From contig JAJEKB010021277.1 of the NCBI GenBank assembly GCA_022393335.1, positions 2,108,382 through 2,172,381 on the forward strand: DNA of 64,000 nucleotides, in the 5' to 3' direction. A program made the position numbers and the translations under genes. Position 1 is the first letter of the stretch; every line of letters starts with the position of its first letter. This stretch comes from Macrotrachela quadricornifera. Its lineage: Eukaryota; Rotifera; Eurotatoria; Philodinida; Philodinidae. The notes below the pieces were generated by a model. That model ran no database searches. It was not told the origin of the DNA and saw only the letters and a program-made list of their open reading frames with translations. Below, piece after piece: positions 1-12,939 of this stretch.

Positions 1-408
1 GCAGTAACTTTTAATTCACTTTGAACAAGATTTATACTTGGGAAATATACCTTTGATGCAAAGAAGCAAAGAAATAAAGGGCATAGTTATCGAATCTGTA
101 TTGATTAATAGGGAGGGATAGAAAATAATTTTTGTAGAAACAGAGACGTCTTACAATTTGCAATCCCGAATTGTTTTACATGGAAATGTATTTTTCTTTT
201 TGAGAAAACTATGTAAAGTCACGAGTATAGATTGTGGCACAATGAAAGTTGACTAACTCTTATTTAAAACTAAAACATTGTTAAAGATGCAAGATGATAA
301 TGTTAATGGATATTCCATGAGAACGAAATTTTAGTGGTTGACTAAAGTGCTGATCGACTGCACATCTTAATCTGGTGATATTCTGAGTATATTTTTAAAT
401 GAGTAAAC
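1..408. other. Intergenic, no gene seen
   Basis: AT-rich sequence left of the first transposon. No reading frame with recognisable protein similarity and no RNA gene is visible. Confidence 0.5.
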
Positions 409-410
409 TA

Positions 411-566
411 ACGAGGAAACTACCCCATCTGATTCCGAGCTTTTAGCTTCATCTTTTGGCTATAGGTAGGCCTCAGTGGAACTAAGAAAAGCCTAGAAGG
501 ATTAGTGCTTATGGCTCTTCTTTCCCGAGATATGGCCAAAACTAGATTGTAAAAAAAGGGATTTTT
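411..566 (+). repeat. Left terminal inverted repeat
   Basis: Reverse complement of 2625-2779 with only a handful of substitutions across ~155 bp. It runs from ACGAGGAAACTACCCC to the run AAAAAAAGGGATTTTT. Confidence 0.9.
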
Positions 567-2778
567 TGAAAAGTTTGTTTTTGTCATCCAAAATTATTCT
601 ACATTCGTCTTGCACAGCTAGCTCTAGCAGTAACTTGTTTTCTGCAGTAATTTTAAATTCCTGGATTTGTCTAAATGCAAAATATCAAATTATAGTTATG
701 CAGGCCTTGGTGCCATGCGATGTTACAGAGAAAGAAAGAGAAAAGAAGAAAAAAGAAAAATGACTGTTGATACTTGTTGATCACGTGTGCCATGTCGATG
801 TCATAGAAGAACGTTTAATGGATACAATAATTTTATGCCACTTTTCATTTTGTTTAAATATGGTTGAAGCAGCTGATATCGTAGCTATGCTAGCTGAACG
901 AGTTTCTAAAAAAGATGGATACCAACCTAAAGGAAATAAACAAATTCACGAATTCATACAGTACCTCTTTGAAACTATTCAAACTTTTTTGTCTGCCTCA
1001 TCATTTGAAATTTACGATGAATCTACACTCGATCAAACACATTCATCTGATGATTCTTCAGAAGATGAATTTCAAGAAGGTGATTCGCAAGAAAGTGAAG
1101 ATATTGAAGAGACAGACTCTGAAGAAATGGAATCCAATGATGAACAAACAGGTTCAACAACAGAAGTAGGAGGAAAAAAAGATGAGCAATCAACGGACAA
1201 ATTTTCTCTTCAATATATGAGACAAGTAGTAGATTATTATGACTAAATTAATCAAAATGGAAAGCGAAAACATAGTTGGAAAAGTGTTACCCGTCGATTT
1301 CGTCGCATTCCGCACAGGCAATATATTTTTCGCTTTCGTGATTATGTTCATTGTAATGGATCAAAACGACAAAAACTAGACGAAATCGATGCACATGTTT
1401 TTACATTGTTTAGAGAAGCTCGTGATCAATCTTTATGTATTCATGATGCAGACCTGCAACGATGGGGTGTGACGAAGGCTCAGCAACAATCAATGGTTGA
1501 ATTTTTTGCTTCTAATCATTGGGTTCAGAATTTCAAGTACAAACATCGTATTGTTTCTCGAAAGATTTCTAAAGTTATTAGCAGCCAGTCGGTGAAGAGT
1601 GCTGATGAAATTGAAGCTTCAGCCGAAGAGTTTGTCAACATTGTACGAGCAGAGATGAAAAACTATTCTCAAAGTCAAATTTTTAATACATAATCAAGTT
1701 GGTTTGGCAAAAGAATTTCAAAGTAGTCGTACACTAAGTTTCAAAGGAGAAAAGACAACAACTGGTTCAGTGCGATCTAAGAATGCCAGTAGTCATTCTT
1801 ACAATATACAACCTCTTGTCAATATGGATGGAAAAGTAGTCGGGCCTATATTGTTATGTCTTCAGGAGCCAAACGGTCGACTTAGTGAAGGTGAAGTTAA
1901 ATTTTCAATCTTTTAAAGTTTATTGAGCTTTATTAAATTTCAGGTGTACAATCTCGAATGTTTCGAGCTGATAATGTAGTCGTTACTTGTTCAAAATCTG
2001 GAAAATTAACTAGCTCCCATGTCGATTATTGGATTGATCAAGTCCTCATTCCCAATATACCCGACAAATGTCTGCTTCTTTCAGATTTGTGGCGAGGACA
2101 GAATGATATTCAAATTTATAGGAAGGTAAAAGGCTTGAAACGATTACAAATAATCGACAAAACGACTGACAAGATACAACCACTTGACATGTATTTCAAT
2201 CGTCAGATGAAAGGTATTATTCGTCGTATATATGATCGGGTTGCACTTGACCAATTGAATATTCAAATGTCAGATCGAAACTTGTTTGTCTTTCGACTCT
2301 TCTTCATGCGAAGAAGAGAGATGTTTAACTCCTGGTTTCATCTGTTGTTCATGGTGTCGAAATATATTATGCTTTCATCACTTCTACATGGACTATCATT
2401 ACCATTAAAGTTGTTTTTTTCACATGTGTGCGTTAAATATTGTTTCGTTTCGTGTTTCTGATAAATTAAAGAAATTACTTCTGTTGAAGTTTTCATATTT
2501 CATGATCCAGTTCAGTTGAAGATTCAATTGTTGGATAGGTCAAGAACTGTAATCGAACCATACTGATATTCTTTAAGTTTCAAAACAATAGGATAACATA
2601 TGAACGTTTATTTCAAAGATGAGAAAAATCCCTTTTTTTACAATCTAGTTTTAGTCATATCTCGGGAAAGAAGAACCATAAGCACTAATCCTTCTAGGCT
2701 TTTCTTAGTCCCACTGAGGCCTACCTATAGCCAAAAGATGAAGCTAAAAGCTCGGAATCATTTGGGGTAGTTTCCTCG
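412..2778 (+). mobile_element. Decayed DDE DNA transposon with long terminal inverted repeats
   Basis: The two ends are near-perfect inverted copies of about 155 bp (411-566 and 2625-2779), both ending in CGAGGAAACTACCCCA-like sequence. TAA stands immediately outside each end (409-411 and 2779-2781), consistent with a 3-bp duplication or a TA duplication. The interior encodes one plus-strand transposase with a CENP-B-type helix-turn-helix followed by a DDE domain. The coding region carries a nonsense codon and a frameshift, so this copy is not autonomous, although the ends are well preserved (few mismatches between arms). Superfamily assignment (Tc1/mariner-pogo-like by the HTH plus DDE layout) is inferred; a TAA duplication would also fit other superfamilies. 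Confidence 0.85.
767..2461 (+). pseudogene. Broken CENP-B-HTH/DDE transposase
   Basis: The open frame starting near 767 has an acidic Ser/Glu/Asp-rich linker (about 1010-1190), then meets an in-frame TAA at 1244-1246. The same frame resumes through a basic region and an HTH CENP-B-like block (about 1400-1600; motif DLQRWGVTKAQQQS). At about 1690 the frame is lost at IFNT, precisely where the family carries its first catalytic Asp (usual motif FNTDQ). The protein continues one frame over from 1704 (TLSFKGEKTTTGS, HSYNIQPL). A 53-bp intron fits at 1891-1943 (GT...TTTCAG), joining to the DDE core in the next exon (NVVVTCSKSGKL, LLLSD, then IQPLDMYFNRQ with the third acidic residue). The C-terminus after about 2275 appears frameshifted again. 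A relic; no active enzyme is expected. Confidence 0.8.
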
Positions 2779-2779
2779 T
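2625..2779 (-). repeat. Right terminal inverted repeat
   Basis: Inverted partner of 411-566. It begins AAATCCCTTTTTTTAC and ends GGGTAGTTTCCTCGT. Confidence 0.9.
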
Positions 2780-2781
2780 AA

Positions 2782-4031
2782 GATAATATGAGAGAAGGTA
2801 ATAATACATGAAACAATCTATTGTTATTACCTCAGCGAAGGTTAACAGTAACGTGAAAGTTTCCAGGTGCTAAGGTTAAAAAAAAGGTCTTTTCTTTTAG
2901 AAAACTGAAACGTTTTATTTTTTATTAGTGTTTCTATGAGATCTTACCAGAATCATTCAGTGAATCCATTTAAACCTAAGAAAATTTTTAAGAATTTGTA
3001 GTGTTTTTATTTACTTTTAATTAAAACGATAGTTTAATAAAAAAAAGACATCAATAATAGTCATTCATTACTCTCTCGAATTTTCAAACCAATTACAGAT
3101 TTAGAATCCTTAGAAATTTAAACTTTTTTCCCGATTTTTTATATTGTTTATTGAAGCACATTCAAGAGGAAAGTAACAATTTGGATTAATTAAATTTTTT
3201 TCACATCTTTGATTTGGAGAATTTTGAGTAAGTTTTAATGAATATTTTCGTGAGAAATAGTTTGATTACCCCTCCAGCACTTGTGAAATTTATTGTGCTG
3301 ATCATTTTAGTAATAAATAATTCAATATTTAATTCAATTTTTACAAAAACATACGAGAAGTTGTAATTGATAAATTAAAAAGATTTATTTATAAGTTTGT
3401 TTTAATATATGTCCTACACAAGTATAGATGAAAAAAAGCTTGCTAGTACAGCCTCTTTGGGGTTAAAATCGGGAACTCACATATGTCTTTTAACTTCAAT
3501 AAACTAAGAAAAGATACGTGAAATTAAAAATCTTTTATAGACTATATTTGTCTTCCAAAGCAAACTACGATCAGAACAAAAATCTCTTTTTCTCTGCATT
3601 TGCAACAGTTATTTTTCTTATTTTAATTGCAAAGTTCAAAAAACGAATTCAAGCTATTCAAGTTTTGACAAACACTTTGAAATATTCTAAACTTTTGTAG
3701 GAGTATGAACCTTGTGTTATTGTTTCATCAAATTGCTAATATCTATATAATGGCGAGGGGAAGCCATCAAACCTCAACTTAAAGCTAACACTCACTATTT
3801 TCTTCGAAAATAAATGTGAGTTCCACAATAGATTATTTTATTGAAAGGAAAATATTAAAAAACGAAATATTTGATTGTTTACGTTAATATGTAATTAATA
3901 GCGCTGGAATAAATATAAAAAAATTATTTTGTAGTTGTAGCAACGTATAAGATTATCAAGTAAGAATAGATCATTGTGGAAAAAAAAATAACATTAATTC
4001 ATTTTTAAAATGATTTGATTTTTCTTTCTAT
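2782..4031. other. Intergenic, no gene seen
   Basis: AT-rich, with poly-A/T runs. Short frames here (for example 3518-3700) have no recognisable domain. Part may be 3' flank of the minus-strand calpain gene. Confidence 0.4.
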
Positions 4032-4223
4032 TTATTGAATTGTACAATATCCTTCTTGATTATCAGCAGTAGTATTAACATCTAGTTTTATTACATTTAA
4101 ACTTGAAAAAGTACCATTCACATCTGTAATCTCACTTGTTTCTTCATCGAATGATTCAGGAGTAGAATCTAGTTCATTTTCGATTTTTTTCTCAAGTTTT
4201 GGACGTTTTATTTCTGCTTCAGT
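4032..4223 (-). CDS. Possible last exon of the calpain gene (acidic tail)
   Basis: An open minus-strand segment preceded by a good acceptor (TTTTATTTTAG) begins TEAEIKRPKLEKK and ends in EGYCTIQ and a TAA stop, 63 residues, rich in Glu, Asp, Ser and Thr. Its phase-0 start fits a phase-0 donor near the end of the calpain C2-like exon (GT within the last codons before 5730). If used, calpain would gain an acidic, probably disordered tail, and the intervening intron (~1.5 kb) would contain the nested miniature elements. The competing reading is that calpain simply stops at 5730 and this exon belongs to something else. Transcript evidence is needed to choose. Confidence 0.4.
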   Translation of the reverse strand, partial: TEAEIKRPKLEKKIENELDSTPESFDEETSEITDVNGTFSSLNVIKLDVNTTADNQEGYCTIQ

Positions 4224-4530
4224 CTAAAATAAAAGATGTGTATTTTGATGTACTTTTGTAACTTTATAAAACTAAAAAAAGAAAAATTTTTGCATTGATC
4301 GTTTTAGAAGAGTAATTGCACTGAAAAATTTTTTGTAAAAATCAAAAAAAAACGATAGATTTTTGTACTAAATCATAAATAATTCAATGAAACTCAAAAC
4401 ATTTCTATTTACTCAGAAATAGAATTATTTTAAACATCAGTTATTGTAGATTGCATAGACAGTTATATAGTTCAATTTAGAATTTTATTCAAAGTTTTTA
4501 TAATAAATAGCTCAATATTGATTGCCATAT

Positions 4531-5455
4531 AAGGAAGTAGCGTCTTTACCCTACCCCCTAGATTTTGTGCCTTTAATTATTTTTTTTTATTGAGACTCAG
4601 GTGAGGATACAAGATCATATAATTATTCCTTGGATATTTTTAGTATTAGAAAAAAAACGATACTTTAGTAATGAATCCATTTCTATAGAAAGTATCAAGA
4701 AAACGGTTAGTATTTCGAGATCAGCATGCAAAAAAACACCATAAAAAATACTTTTCATTGTGAAACAGTCTCCATCAAACTTTTGCCCATAGGAGAGAGG
4801 GATACACTTCAACATTTAAGAAATGAAAGACGAAAGAGAGTTGGAGAAAAATTTTCATAGGAAATATTTTACAACGAAAAATAATTTTATCTGGTGTATT
4901 TTTACACGCTGATCTCGAATATTATGGTTATTCTCCATAAAAAACAATTTTTAATAATTAAAATCTCGAAATACTAACCGTTTTATTGATATTTTCTATG
5001 GAAATTGATTCATTCCTAAAGTATCATTTTTTTTTCTAATACTAAAAATATCCAAGGAATGATTATGTGATATTGTATTCTCACATCAATCCCAGTAAAA
5101 AAAGACGAATTAAAAGTAAAAAATCTAGGAGATGGAGTCAGAGATGTCCATCGCGATTGAGAATCTGCCGCTGCCGTAACGTGCCATAAAAAGGTTGACT
5201 GCTATTGCGCCGCTGCCGCAATGGTATTTTTAAAAACCTTTGGATTTTCAAGGCTGTGACCAGTTTAAACTAGAGTTGCTCCTGCCAATCGATCAGATTC
5301 ATCAAGCCTTATCGTGCAGCACACACCAATATCAAGATTATGTGTAAACTCTTGAGTTTTTGAAATTTCTTTCATAAAAATGTTGCCACTGTCGCGCCGC
5401 TGCTGCGATGGACATCTCTGGGTGAAGTGTAGTTCATGGAAAAAGCACCACCTTC
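4531..5455. mobile_element. Fold-back/MITE family A, copy 1 (interrupted)
   Basis: Both ends carry inverted copies of AAGGAAGTA...CCTAGATTTT...CCTTTAATT-type sequence. Much of the interior is also self-complementary: about 4635-4720 is the reverse complement of about 4965-5065, including TTTTTAGTATTAGAA. A second copy of the family lies at 13885-14474. This copy is split near its right end by an unrelated miniature element (5138-5420), after which the terminal sequence resumes (GTTCATGGAAAAAGC). No transposase is encoded. Target duplications could not be recognised with confidence. Confidence 0.75.
5138..5420 (-). mobile_element. GC-rich MITE family B, copy 1 (nested in family A)
   Basis: About 283 bp bounded by inverted TCAGAGATGTCCATCGCG and CGATGGACATCTCTG ends. 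GCCGC/GCGGC-rich subterminal parts contrast sharply with the AT-rich surroundings. Its reverse complement matches 20267-20615 along most of its length (shared internal stretches such as CACAGCCTTGAAAATCCAAA and TTTTTAAAAATACCATTGCG). It lies inside the right arm of the family A element, so it inserted later. Confidence 0.8.
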
Positions 5456-5729
5456 TCTATAAATAGAATTTAAATTTTGATACTAAGGAGAAAAATCACA
5501 GTCACTGTTTACTAATTTTAGTCTTTTCATATATCTATGTTGATTTATTGTTAATTAAGATGTCAAAAACAAGAAACTTCAACATTATTTCAATTTTTTT
5601 CATAGATTTATACATGCTTGCATAGAGTATGAAGAGCTAAAAATAAGTTACCAGATTTTCTTTATTAACCGTCAATTCTCTATAACAAAAGAGAACAAAT
5701 AATTATATATATAAGAGAAAAGAATGATG

Positions 5730-8700
5730 TTAATTAACATACACTGCTACTGTTTGACAAGCTGCTTGTTCAGTAAATATACGTAAGAAAAATTCTCCAT
5801 GTCTTCCATACATCAATGTATTTGGAATAATAATATAAGTTCCAGGACGAACTTTAAATCGTTTACTAACAGAACGATATATCGTATGTTCTCCACTGTC
5901 ACCAACTTCATCTAAATCTGTCATATAAAATTTTTCACGTCTTTCAATATGTCCAGGAATATCAGAATCATTCTTGATCTAAATATTAATTATGCTATTT
6001 AGCATATTTACAGTAAAACCTCTCTAAAGCAGGCACTCTTGAGACTTTTTCAAACTTAGTGAATAAAATATGCTACACATTCTTCTCTTCTTTTGGTGAC
6101 TTTTATTAACCAGGATGATCTATTAACTTCAGTACAATCAAGATTTTTGAAAAAAGTCAGCCATGGAACTCTGCTTAGCTACTGGAGAGTTCAAATAGTT
6201 ATCTGTTAGTTTCGCCTCTAACTTGCTGATACAGGTTAGGATGCTGTAAAAATCCATGATCTTTGATAAGTGAGATCTTTTCTATTTGTGTTAACAATCG
6301 ATGAGACTATGCCATGCTGTATTCTTACACCTTCACTCGCCGACTATATATAGGATAAACAATTCATTAGGAATGGAGCTTTCCATAGCGACAAAAGAGA
6401 GATAGAGAGAAAGATCTACTAATTACAAGAAAGGAGCACCTAGAGGAAGAAGGGAAAAGACCAACTTCAGAAGATAGACAAAACGAAAGAAAAATACCGA
6501 GTAAAGAAAAGAGAGCGACAAGAAACAAGCTATTTTACATCTTCAAAAAAACAATCGATAAATACTCGTTTTTAGAGAGGCGTCCACTTAAGGAGGTTTT
6601 ATTGTATATTAAATTCTCTTCATTAGATTTCATTTGGAAGAAAACATAGAAGAACGCTAAAAGAAATTTATCTCTGATTATCTATGGAAATTTTATGAAA
6701 TAGAATTCAAAGTTTTTTATGAATAAAAATGTCTGATACATATTTGCATTTTGTCCATGTACAATAAAAACTATATCCTCATAAATAACTAACAAATTAT
6801 AGGACTTTATACGGTTATGAAAATGATCTCCAAACTGCGTTTGAACAGTTTTAAGAGTTATATATAAAAATTAAGATGTATAAGTAAGCTTCAAATTTGG
6901 GATTTACGTATAGAATTCACTTTTTGTTGACCATTTTATAACTGGACTACTTTTCAAGAAGAAAAAAAATTCATACTGAATTGTTTATTTTAATGTCGAA
7001 TTTCATTATAATGTTTACTAATGTCGCTAATAATCAACTGTTCAAACGTTCAAAAGAGTATTACAATCATACGCATATGGATTACATCTAAAATGATTAG
7101 ATTAATAAAAAAAATTTTACCTTAAATTGTTTTCAATGGGAAAAGTTTGTCATCTATGAGAATCTTAAACATAATTGTTACATAGTCTTACTCACCATCA
7201 TTAAAATGCTTAATTTCATCACAAAATTTGATTAACATCACTTGATTTATTTTTTAATAGTCAGAACTCTTTCCTATGAACACGAGTTTATACCCTCTTC
7301 TAAAGCAGTATCCTAACTCGAAAAAATTTTTAAATTGTTTTGATAATCTGCCGACTTTTGATGGTATGATTGATTTTTCTCACAAAGATTTTTATTAGAT
7401 ATTGCTTTTACACGAGTAGATATCTTTTCTTCATAATTCATTATATTATTCAAAAAACAAATGTGGATTTACTTTATAAACATCGAATGCTATGAATGCA
7501 TAGTCTTCATTAGCTAATATTCGTTGTCTTTCTCCTTTAAACATTAATGCAATAATCATTGTACACCATTTTTCTTCAATACCATCATCGATAAATTCTA
7601 ATTTAATAAGATATTGAGGATTAGTCCAATACTCTTCTAAAATAAAAACAAATTATTTTCATCATTCTCATTTATTTAATTCTTTTTTAATGTGTAAATA
7701 AATGTGAAAAGCGAGGATTTAAATCCAAATGTTATATATATTTCAAAAAGTAAAAATAATTGATGATAAATTGGTTTTGATCGAATTGTCTAAAAACTAG
7801 CTATCTTGAGCCAATCATCAGCATTTTAACCTTATCTCGGGAACGTCCCAATTCGGAAAAGCACAGTTTAGTCTACAAATTCATTCTACTCAAGTGAGTA
7901 ACATGTAGAATAAAAGAAATGCTATAAGTTTAAAACTGCGTAAATTTTAAGAAATTCTATATTCCGAGGAGGGTGAATTTCAGACTTTTTTCACGTGCTA
8001 CACAAGGTCCTTGACTTCTTTTTCTAACAGACATAGATCTCGTCAAGATATATTACTTGTATCTGGTGAGATTACGGTCATAGATAACCTCATTGATCGA
8101 TGGGAGATATATGATAGACAGAGACACCAGTATTTTCATAATAACTCATCACAAAACTATGTATTTTGAAATCCCCCAGACCACTAGTCATCTGAGACAT
8201 ATTTAGATACATTCGTCTCGGAATACAGTTTTTGTACATGTTGGAACCTTGTTTAGATAGTTTTTAGTTTAAAAAACTACGATTTGGTTTGAAACTAATA
8301 TCATATTCGGAATCAGCGTTAAAAACTGAGTCGATTCATATATATTTTAAATAATTCTGAGAAAAAATAGCCCTGTACTCCCCTTCACGGATGGTCTGGT
8401 CAATAATGACATTTTTATACAATAACTCAACCATTCTTTGACGAATCATTCTCATCTCTTTCTCTTGGGCGAGATATTGATGAGATAATTCTGTGTATAA
8501 AATTTCAGCACAATTTACTCATTTTTTGAGTACATAAGAAACTAGCAAAATTTTTTATAATCTGCACTGATCAACAACAATTAGTATCTTAAATGTATCT
8601 TTAGTTTTCATGAAATATCTGAAGATATTTTCACTGTATGATTGTACAACTAAAATTATACCAAAGTGACATGTATCCAACTACTACTTATGTTTTTCCA

Positions 8701-11349
8701 TCTCTTCCCATCCATGATTTTTTTTTTCAGATCTTTATACTTAGTATCCAGTAACTAACAAATACATTAACAAATCGATATTTCTCCTTTGACTCTTAGT
8801 TACAGAAAAAGAAGACTATCGAATTTTTGAAAAAATTCAATGGAATTCTCTCATGATATTCAGCTTCAATCAGAGCAAGAGTTTCGTCTCGAGACTCGAT
8901 TTTAGTCAGCCATTTTTGAAATTTTCCTGATATCAATCCAAATACTAGATGGTGAGAAAAGAATTTTGCTTTGTACATCCATGACTTCTATTCCTATTAT
9001 TATTATACTATCTACTATATGTCTATATTTTATTATTCATTAGTTACATACCCTCTAGCTGATCCTCCAAACCGCTTCCTCCAGCAGATTCTCCAATTAT
9101 CCATTCACCATGAAATACTTCTTCATGCCATATCAAATCATTTACCTTATTAAAAGAAAAATCGAGAGTAACATGTATAATTAAATAAATCAAAAGTTTC
9201 TATTTGGTTATTTACTGGAGGTAACTTCGTTACAGGTGTAGAAATTCCCAAAACACCTAATGAATCTGGTCGACAATGACAAATTTGAATCTCATCAAAA
9301 TTATTAAAAAAATCATCATAAGACATCCAAAATTCTCCATCATGTAAAATTTGAAATTTAAATTTACGTTTTTCTGTTTCAGCCACTGAATCCCATAACG
9401 ATGAACTATAGAAAATATAACATAATTATAACGAAAAAAAAAACAATATTCTTTCTCTGTACAAAAAAAAACTTACTTATCGCTCCAATCACCATTCCAT
9501 TCCTTTTCACTATTCCAGGGATTTAAACATCGAACTAATGTAACAGGTCCAGTAGGTGTTATTAAATCTCTTATTTGTGTTACAGAAAATGCATGTTCTA
9601 TTTTAAACGAAAAAAAAATTGCAATAAACAATATCATAATTGAAATATTGATTTATTATGATGTTTTCACTTCTTCAGTCTTGAGTATCTTTCGTCAAAC
9701 TTTTTCAGAAATTAATAATACTAATTATTAACGAATTGGTAATATAAAGACTGACCTCAAATTCAAGTTTCTCAACTCTAATAACCTGTTTGTCAAATAA
9801 TTTATATTTGCCAGATTTAATCTTTATGAAAAAGAGAACAATGAAATCTGTTCTAAGATGCATCATAAAGGTAAATTATGACTTGAAACCTTTATTAATA
9901 GATCTCCTGAAAAATTGATAGAACATCGTAGTAGTCAAGTTTTGTCATTCAAGATATTGAAAATTTCATTTTAAACATCAATTAAATACATCTTCAAGTT
10001 TACGTAATTATGAGATGAATTATGTCGCCAATCTTTTAACAAGTGTGTGTCGCAGTTCGATCGCAATCGAACATATGAAGAGTTATTTATACTAAAAAAA
10101 TTTTACCTGCAACAAGACCATTACTTAAATACATTTGATCGGAACTTTTCAAAGCAGAATTTATAGAACATCCCACTAGAGATTTTCTTGCACATGCTTT
10201 ACATAGAAGACGTTTAATTTCTTCTTTAAAATCCGGTGGAGGTGTTGGTATTTTTAACAAAATTGATTCATCAATACCGCCTGTAAAATCAATCAGACCA
10301 TCAGTTATTTGTCCACCATCCATTAATTCATACGAACCACATACTCTAAAAGAGAATATTATTTGTAACATATATTATATTTTTAAATCATATTTTAAAT
10401 AAAATATTTTTCTTTATACTTTGCATAGGCTTTTTCAAGTAATGGTGCCCATAGCTCATTTGAATCTCTGTTATTTCGACAAAATACAAAATTACCATTA
10501 TAACATGGTAATCGATCATCAATAACAACATCAGTCCATTCACCAAATAACCAAAATCGAAAATGAAACATACCTAAAAAAACAGATAAAAATAACAATG
10601 ATCAAAACAGAATTCTAAAAAAAAGGCTCTTTATCCATTTCGTAAACACCAATCTCATCTCGCTCAACATCTAATCACTCTTTGTTTTTTCTAAACGACT
10701 ATCGATTTGCAGATCAATCGAATTTGTTCGATGTTAAATAATTTAAAAGGAATGACTATGATCATATCTCTATTAATACAATTATTTAGTTATTTACCTG
10801 TATATTCACTTGAATCGAATGTTTGATCAAAAGGTATAACATGTGCTATTAGTTCAGTATTTAATGTCAAAACACCTTAGAAAACAATTACAATTGAATG
10901 ATTAAATACTTAAATAAAATAGAAGAAGAAAATTTGTAGAAATAATTTACCAGCTGCAGCTACAAACCAACAATTACTCAATTGACCTTGTCCTATATCT
11001 CGTCGATGAAAACCATCAATAACAAAATAAGGTCGATCAACTATTTCCTGAAAAAATAATCATCATAAATATATAGAATGTTATATGATATATTCAATTC
11101 TTTTTGAATTTTCTTAAAAACAAAAATAAATAAAAAAAATGAAAAGGAAATTTTTCTTACATGTGGTCTACGCCATTCAATATATTTTAAAATATTTTCA
11201 CCATTTTTATTTGTTAAATCAAGTTTTCCTGTATGACTAATTGAGTGTAGACAAGCAGGAAATTCAGGATCAATAAATAATCGAGTTGAACTATGTTTTT
11301 CTTCAAGTTCTTTAAAATCTTGATTTTTATATGCTTTTATATCAACCAT
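5730..11349 (-). CDS. Classical calpain cysteine protease
   Basis: Ten exons read by GT/AG sites and phase: 11349-11161, 11047-10951, 10875-10798, 10573-10420, 10345-10107, 9597-9477, 9405-9216, 9145-9052, 7636-7473, 5978-5730; about 524 aa, or ~60 more with the possible exon at 4032-4223. This is a Ca2+-dependent intracellular protease. The protease core holds the full triad: Cys89 in GQGQLSNCW, His254 in EHAFSV, Asn278 in LNPW. The 24-residue His-Asn spacing is that of known calpains. It is followed by the C2-like domain ([34 protein letters not shown]). No EF-hand domain is visible, so it resembles non-PEF calpains. Early introns are mostly 50-150 bp (one is 0.5 kb); the last two are ~1.4-1.5 kb. 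The usual Gly before the catalytic His is Glu here. Confidence 0.92.
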
Positions 11350-12939
11350 TTCTTTTCTGCTGTTTTTACGATGTTTCTAAATAATTTATTGTACCGTAAC
11401 GATATTATGAAATATTTAGTATATCTATAATAATGAAAGCAGAAAAACAACTAAATATATTAATGATTGATGTAAGTGTTTATTATTGATATTCAATGAA
11501 AGTGAATAAACACCGTTACATACAAAAAAGTAGAAAAATAGAAAATGATTGTATTTTAGTAGTCTAATGAACTTTTTCAACGTAATTGATAAATCGACTA
11601 TTAGAAGAGAAAAAGAGAAACCTTGAAGACAAAATAAATGATTGAAAGAACGAAAAAAAAATTAAAAACTTATTGATTGATATATTCGTTTTCTGTAGTT
11701 AGAAAAATATTATGTATTTAATTTAATCATTTTGTATACGCATGATTGCTATCAATGTCATATTCGTCATAAATGAATAAATATTACACATAAAATGTAA
11801 AAAAAAGAAATTAGAGATGTAATTTTATGATATAGCCAGGTGTGCAGAATATACCCCGCTGCGCCAACGCGCGCGCGTTGAAGGAAATTTTTCAAAATAT
11901 TATTTTATATGTGATTGATCTGATATATTCATTAGAAGAGTGTAAAACGTTACTACATTTTCTTTATTCTTTTAATCCAATTTTGAATAGCTTAAAATCT
12001 TCTCGTTTATATCAAGTGGAAATGTTTCCAAGGAAAGTGTATAGTAACATGTTTTTATGTCGATTGGAATAGTCGAAAAGATAAAGCGAAAGACTATTGC
12101 AAAAAAATAAAAATAAAAGATGCAGTTGAACAAATGAATTTATAGAAAGCAACTGTTCCAACACCATCATCTCCATAATGAGAGTCAGTTAATATTGTTA
12201 TACGGATGAATCGAAAGTTTCTATCAACATAATTTTTATTTTATTTTATACTAACTACGTGTTATTTCCAAGTATTAAAAAATTTCTTTTCAATAATTTA
12301 GAATATTTTAAAAGTCGAGATAGGAAATTTTTCTTATTTGAAAAATATGACTTTTATTTAAACATGATTAAGTTTGAAAACATTCCGTTTAAAAGATTAT
12401 ATATTTGATTAAAGTATTACTCATTAAAAGCATCATATTTAGACAAATATCACGAAGAAAATCTCATTGTTTATCTTAAACATTTCTGAACTTAGTCATA
12501 TTCTTTAGATAAGATATTTTTTAAAGTACCTTGAAAACATCACTTACTCATTTTCTATTTTCAATGACATTTTAATCAATCAGACAAATGTAAAATTTTC
12601 CTTTCAAAGATATTAGAAATTTTTATATATTTAAAAAAAAAATACTCATCAAAATAGCTTCCGTTGTAAAAGTCTTACGATAAAATATTTATTTAATTTT
12701 CATTTATTCGAATTATTTCTGAATGACTAAAAATTAAATAAGTATCTTGTCTCAAGATATTTTTCAAGCAAGATTATTTTAGTTAGTAAGATAAAAATAT
12801 CATGTTTATCTACGTAGTATAATTATTCAATTAAAATATGTCAAAGAAAGAAGAAAATGTTTCTTAGATTTTTTCTTTTCTCTATTAAACTGAAACATAA
12901 TTTAGTTTGAATTCTTTTTCTTTTTTTTTTAAATTTAAA
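11350..12939. other. Intergenic, no gene seen
   Basis: AT-rich spacer between the divergently oriented calpain (minus) and receptor (plus) genes, so it presumably holds both promoters. A frame at 11842-12072 has no recognisable domain. Confidence 0.4.
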
